DNA from: Bacillus massilioanorexius
GTDB lineage: Bacteria; Bacillota; Bacilli; Bacillales; DSM-1321
Reading direction: 5' to 3'
Assembly: GCF_902374955.1 (NCBI RefSeq)
Contig: NZ_CABKRX010000094.1
Location: forward strand, 375,720-439,719
Length of the DNA: 64,000 bases
Below are positions 60,614 through 64,000 of the stretch, piece by piece (position 1 is the stretch's first letter; every line of letters starts with the position of its first letter). The notes under the pieces are model-generated. The model was given only the letters and a program-made list of their open reading frames with translations, made no database searches and was not told the origin of the DNA. The position numbers and the translations under genes were made by a program.

Positions 60614-61972
60614 TTGGAAAAACTAGTACAAGGAAAAAGTATTCAGCAGTGGGTGAAGGAATTTCCTCTTTTACAGTCTATTATTCAAGCAGATGAGGTC
60701 TTTTGGATAAATGATAATTCACACAATAAGCAACATCAGATTATTAATGCAAAGCAAATGAAGGATGCTGAAAAAAGGTTAGAACGTTTTGCGTCATATA
60801 TTGAACAGGTTTTTCCGGAGACAGCTATTTCAAAAGGTATAATAGAATCTCCCCTAAAAATGATTCCCACAATGAAACAATGTATGGAGGAAAACTATAA
60901 TTGTAAAATGGAAGGCTCGTTATGGATGAAATGTGATCATGAGCTACCTATTTCAGGATCCATTAAAGCAAGAGGAGGAATTTATGAAGTTCTAAAGCAT
61001 GCAGAGGATTTAGCGATTGAACACGGAATCTTTAATGGAAAATTAGACTATAAAATTCTCGATAGTGATTCTGGAAGAGATTTTTTCAAAAACTTCCGTA
61101 TTGCTGTTGGTTCGACAGGTAATTTAGGATTGAGCATTGGACTCATCGGCAGAAAGCTTGGCTTTCATGTCACGGTGCACATGTCCGCTGATGCTAAACA
61201 ATGGAAAAAAGATTTGCTTAAATCAATAGGTGTAGATGTGATTGAATATATGTCAGACTATAGTAAAGCAGTAGAAGAGGGTAGGAAACAAGCTGCAGAA
61301 GATCCGCTATGTTATTTTATTGATGATGAAAATTCTAACAATCTTTTCTTGGGATATGCAGTTGCTGCATCACGTTTAAAGGCGCAATTGAATGAAATGA
61401 GTTTGACGATAGATGATGATCATCCATTATTTGTTTATCTCCCATGTGGTGTCGGAGGTGGTCCAGGAGGAGTTACTTTTGGGCTTAAAGTTGAATTCGG
61501 GGAGAATGTTCATTGCTTCTTCGCTGAGCCAACCCATTCACCTTGTTTTCTCATTGGACAATTAACAAGGCTGCAAGATCAAGTATCAGTCCAAGATTTT
61601 GGCTTGGATAATAAAACAGCTGCTGACGGTCTTGCTGTTGGAAGGGCTTCTAGCTTCGTAGGAAATGTAATCGGTCATCAGATTTCTGGTCACTACACAA
61701 TAGAGGATAAAAGATTATTCTCATTTCTGCCTCAGCTAGTCCATTCAGAAAACATCTATGTTGAGCCATCAGCTCTTGCTGGTTTTTATGGACCAATACA
61801 ATTGTTTAAGCAAAAGGCAGGCGAAGAATACATACACCAGAAAGGTCTTAAAGAAAAAATGAAAAATGCGATTCATATTGTATGGTCTACCGGAGGAAAT
61901 ATGGTGCCGAGTGAAGTGATGAAGGAATATTATCAAAAAGCTTTACAATACCCTTACGATTTGGAAGAATGA
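60614..61972 (+). CDS. dsdA: D-serine ammonia-lyase
   Basis: This 452-residue protein matches DsdA: PLLQSIIQADEVFWIND at the start, the cofactor lysine in the PISGSIKARGG motif, VGSTGNLGLSIG for cofactor phosphate, LPCGVGGGPGGVTFG, and TADGLAVGRAS. It converts D-serine to pyruvate and ammonia using PLP. D-serine can enter wall precursors, so this may be a detoxifying enzyme. It starts with TTG, with GAGGTGATAGAG upstream. Confidence 0.92.
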   Translation: MEKLVQGKSIQQWVKEFPLLQSIIQADEVFWINDNSHNKQHQIINAKQMKDAEKRLERFASYIEQVFPETAISKGIIESPLKMIPTMKQCMEENYNCKMEGSLWMKCDHELPISGSIKARGGIYEVLKHAEDLAIEHGIFNGKLDYKILDSDSGRDFFKNFRIAVGSTGNLGLSIGLIGRKLGFHVTVHMSADAKQWKKDLLKSIGVDVIEYMSDYSKAVEEGRKQAAEDPLCYFIDDENSNNLFLGYAVAASRLKAQLNEMSLTIDDDHPLFVYLPCGVGGGPGGVTFGLKVEFGENVHCFFAEPTHSPCFLIGQLTRLQDQVSVQDFGLDNKTAADGLAVGRASSFVGNVIGHQISGHYTIEDKRLFSFLPQLVHSENIYVEPSALAGFYGPIQLFKQKAGEEYIHQKGLKEKMKNAIHIVWSTGGNMVPSEVMKEYYQKALQYPYDLEE

Positions 61973-62010
61973 GTACACTTGGAACCAAGTTGATTTTTGA
62001 AAAAACAATA

Positions 62011-62056
62011 AAAAGCGGTTGGATGTCCCAAATGTTTAAGCATCACATTTGGAGCA
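62011..62056 (+). terminator. Weak hairpin after dsdA
   Basis: CCAAATGT pairs with ACATTTGG, but only a weak T-rich tail follows. The rest of the 448-base gap holds the ndh promoter and Rex site. Confidence 0.4.
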
Positions 62057-62256
62057 GCCCTTTAGTTAGGTCATTAACAATATTACGACTTATATCATGA
62101 TCATCTGATTTAGTCGATGGATTCTTCACATACGATAGTTGATAGCTAGTAATACTTTAACTTAGTATGTAGAAAAAGGCTTATTCATCGGAAAATCTTC
62201 TATTTAAAATCTAGAAGTATACAAAAATGAAAAAATAATTTTTTTGTGAAATTTTG

Positions 62257-62286
62257 TTGACATTTGTCCTATTCTTTATTTATTAT
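62257..62286 (+). promoter_or_regulatory. Promoter of ndh
   Basis: TTGACA (62,257) and TATTAT (62,281), 18 bases apart. TTGTGAA, a Rex half-site, lies just upstream at 62,244. Confidence 0.6.
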
Positions 62287-62351
62287 GAAACTACTTATGT
62301 AGAATCATTTTCCTTCAACTATTTAACTCTTTTCTATTTTTTTGATGATTT

Positions 62352-62369
62352 ATGTGAATTGTTTCACAA
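62352..62369 (+). promoter_or_regulatory. Rex operator upstream of ndh
   Basis: ATGTGAATTGTTTCACAA matches the Rex consensus TTGTGAA-N4-TTCACAA in all but the first base. It lies between the promoter and the start codon. Rex represses NADH-oxidising genes when NADH is low, and ndh is a classical target. Confidence 0.8.
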
Positions 62370-62420
62370 TTTTAAAAATGAAGGAAAAAAATATTATTAA
62401 AAAGGGATGGATTGAACATC

Positions 62421-63647
62421 ATGAAAAAAACAAGAATCGTCATTCTAGGTGCAGGTTACGGTGGTTTAATCACTAGTAAAACACTAGAAAAAGCTTTAAA
62501 AAACGATGAAGCAGAAGTTACTTTAATTAACAAACATAACTATCACTACATTTCAACACAGTTACACAAAACTGGTGCTGGTACAGCTTCTGATGAAAAA
62601 ATTATTCTATCTATTCCTGAATTACTGAATGCGAATAAAATTAATTTTAAACAAGCAACCGTTACTTCTGTAGATAAAGAGGCACAGAAGGTACAATTAA
62701 GTAATGGTGAAGAGGTTGAATACGATACATTACTTATTTCATTAGGTTTTGATGTTGATACATTCGGAATTCCAGGTGTTGAGGAAAATGCATTTAAAAT
62801 CCGTAGCTTTAGAAGTACTAAAGCAATCTTCCACCATATCCATAATGAGTTTGAAGGATATCAAAAAGATAAAGATCCTTCACGTTTAACATTTGTTGTT
62901 GCTGGTGCTGGATTTACGGGTATTGAAATGGTTGGGGAATTAATTGAAGTGTTGCCTAAACTTTGCAAGCAATACAATGTTCCTGTAGAAGCAGCTAAAA
63001 TAGTAAATGTTGAAGCATCAAACTCAATCCTACCAGGATTTGATCAAGCGGCAATTGAATATTCAACAAACTATATTAAAAAGAATGGTGTTGAATTATT
63101 AACTTCAAGCAAAATTGTGAAGTGTACAAGCGACACAATTACATTAGATAATGGTAAAGAGCTTGCTTCAAGAACTTTAATTTGGTCTGGTGGAGTTCGT
63201 GGAAATCGCTTATTAGAAAAAATGGATTTACCAACTACTAGAGGACGTATTGAAGTTGATGAGTTTTTACGTGTAAAAGGATATGAAAATATCTTCTGTC
63301 TTGGCGATGCTTCAGCTTTTATTACAAAAGAGAATAAACAATTGTTACCAACTGCACAAGTTGCTATCCAACAAGCTCAGCATTGTGGAAAAAACATTGC
63401 TAAGCATATTCGAAAAGAAAGCTTAACAGCATTTGAATATCACCACAAAGGTACTGTAGCATCAATTGGTACAAAAACAGCGGTTGGTAAAGTAGGACCA
63501 ATGAGTATGAAAGGATTATTTGCAGCATTTATGAAGCAAGTAATCGAAATTCGTTATTTATTTGTTCTTGGTGGACCGAGCCTAGTTGTTAAACAAATGT
63601 TCAAAGGCAATAAAGTAGAAAAAACAGAAACTGTAACAAATAAATAA
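62421..63647 (+). CDS. ndh: NADH dehydrogenase type II
   Basis: This protein of about 408 residues is a non-proton-pumping NADH:menaquinone oxidoreductase. Two dinucleotide-binding motifs are visible: IVILGAGYGG for FAD at the start and FVVAGAGFTGIEMVGEL for NADH. FCLGDASAF binds FAD, and a hydrophobic C-terminal helix attaches it to the membrane. I chose the ATG at 62,421 (MKKTRIV) over the TTG at 62,412. The Rex site controls it, keeping the NADH/NAD balance. Confidence 0.92.
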   Translation: MKKTRIVILGAGYGGLITSKTLEKALKNDEAEVTLINKHNYHYISTQLHKTGAGTASDEKIILSIPELLNANKINFKQATVTSVDKEAQKVQLSNGEEVEYDTLLISLGFDVDTFGIPGVEENAFKIRSFRSTKAIFHHIHNEFEGYQKDKDPSRLTFVVAGAGFTGIEMVGELIEVLPKLCKQYNVPVEAAKIVNVEASNSILPGFDQAAIEYSTNYIKKNGVELLTSSKIVKCTSDTITLDNGKELASRTLIWSGGVRGNRLLEKMDLPTTRGRIEVDEFLRVKGYENIFCLGDASAFITKENKQLLPTAQVAIQQAQHCGKNIAKHIRKESLTAFEYHHKGTVASIGTKTAVGKVGPMSMKGLFAAFMKQVIEIRYLFVLGGPSLVVKQMFKGNKVEKTETVTNK

Positions 63648-63656
63648 TTCATTAGG

Positions 63657-63696
63657 GAGCCTTTCAAAAGTGATTCTCATCACTTTTGAAAGGCTC
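63657..63696 (+). terminator. Intrinsic terminator of ndh
   Basis: A perfect 17-bp stem (GAGCCTTTCAAAAGTGA with complement) and a six-base loop, then a weak T-rich tail. Confidence 0.8.
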
Positions 63697-63737
63697 TTAT
63701 GCTTTATCTAGCATTTTTGGGTTCTATACTAAATGTT

Positions 63738-64000
63738 GGGGTGTCCACTAAAAAAGGACAAAAAAAAGAGCACACATGCTCAACTTTTCTTATACTTGAA
63801 TTGTCGAGAAACAAGAAAGAAAAGGAGATGTGTGCTCTTGCATTTTAACATGATTTTGCCAGGACTTGAAGAGGTAACCGTCATTCGTGCTGAAACAAAC
63901 AAAGGAATCTATGAAATATGTATCGAGATGCCTATTAAAGCACATCTTTGTCCATCTTGTTCGAAAGAAACAACACGTATTCATGACTACCGAATGCAAA
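63738..64000 (+). mobile_element. ISL3-family insertion sequence, left part
   Basis: The sequence after the ndh terminator changes to IS-like content: a possible terminal repeat GGGGTGTCC near 63,738, then a 12-bp inverted repeat (63,766-63,777 with 63,828-63,839) and a transposase start. The right end is outside the window, so the exact left end is uncertain. Confidence 0.55.
63838..64000 (+). CDS. ISL3-family transposase, N-terminal part (partial)
   Basis: The frame starts with TTG (ribosome binding site AAAGGAG) and encodes HFNMILPGLEEVTV, then a zinc-ribbon start HLCPSCSKETTRIHDYR. This is the typical N-terminus of ISL3 transposases, whose zinc finger binds the element ends. It is cut by the window edge after 54 residues. 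A 12-bp inverted repeat overlaps the start codon and could fold the mRNA so that read-through transcripts are poorly translated. Confidence 0.75.
   Translation, partial: MHFNMILPGLEEVTVIRAETNKGIYEICIEMPIKAHLCPSCSKETTRIHDYRMQ

Noticed and set aside
1..64000. tRNA, rRNA or CRISPR array
   Set aside because: No cloverleaf-like, rRNA-like or regularly spaced long identical repeats were recognised by reading; the 21-bp and CGGTCAC arrays do not have CRISPR architecture.

Overview
The window looks like a chromosome segment from a low-GC Gram-positive, endospore-former-type bacterium (order Bacillales, probably Bacillaceae). The evidence is strong AGGAGG ribosome binding sites, frequent TTG/GTG starts, U-rich hairpin terminators and many Bacillus-type families (DUF3900, KhtTU, YfiT/BstA, YkhA, Rex-controlled ndh, an S-layer-anchored amidase). 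The species cannot be named from the sequence.

Positions 1 to about 22,550 are the late half of a prophage, visibly richer in GC than the host DNA that follows. Its left part (integration, repressor, replication) lies outside the window. The order is: terminase small subunit (tail end only), a small membrane protein, a catalytic-domain-only tyrosine recombinase on the opposite strand, large terminase, portal, minor head protein, scaffold, major capsid protein, head-tail joining proteins, tail sheath, tail tube, tail assembly chaperone with a -1 frameshift site, tape measure, then a PBSX/Xkd-like baseplate set. This is a contractile-tailed (myovirus-type) phage. A more AT-rich tail-fibre module (17.9-20.4 kb) precedes the lysis cassette of XhlA-like protein, phi-LC3-type holin and amidase. 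A gene with its own promoter and terminator (21.9-22.4 kb) looks like a moron. Six CGGTCAC motifs follow just before the host DNA.

Positions 22.56-44.6 kb are host genes: DUF3900; an HD hydrolase paired with an AAA ATPase; an RraA-like protein; a uracil-DNA glycosylase-like protein; an azoreductase facing a MarR regulator; a MOSC protein; a metallo-beta-lactamase-fold hydrolase; RecQ; an FUSC-type membrane protein; an SLH/SH3/amidase_3 wall hydrolase; a divergent MtnE-like/MtnU-like pair; a small potassium-channel-like protein; a TetR/MFS divergent pair; BstA; a thioesterase; and a membrane-bound gluzincin. Positions 44.6-49 kb hold a second catalytic-domain-only tyrosine recombinase that has lost two catalytic residues, then the KhtT-KhtU potassium/proton antiporter and a DUF2339 protein. 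At 49.3-51.4 kb there is a TetR/MFS pair with matching operators.

Positions 51.6-59.7 kb form a coherent envelope-stress block: an HtrA-like protease, a class B penicillin-binding protein and a 50-residue ORF; an OmpR-type response regulator and histidine kinase (CssRS-like by context); a PrsA-like foldase; and a secreted protein built from five 28-residue repeats. The promoters of htrA, the foldase and the repeat protein all carry the same 11-bp-spaced direct repeat (TTTRKTMAT, two spacer bases, TTTRTTCAT), which I propose is the response regulator's binding site.

The right end holds a HAD phosphatase, D-serine ammonia-lyase, NADH dehydrogenase II with a near-perfect Rex operator, and the start of an ISL3-type insertion sequence cut by the window edge. 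Intergenic regions carry two arrays of 21-bp-phased AAGTTGAA motifs and two copies of a dispersed palindromic repeat. No rRNA, tRNA or CRISPR array was seen.
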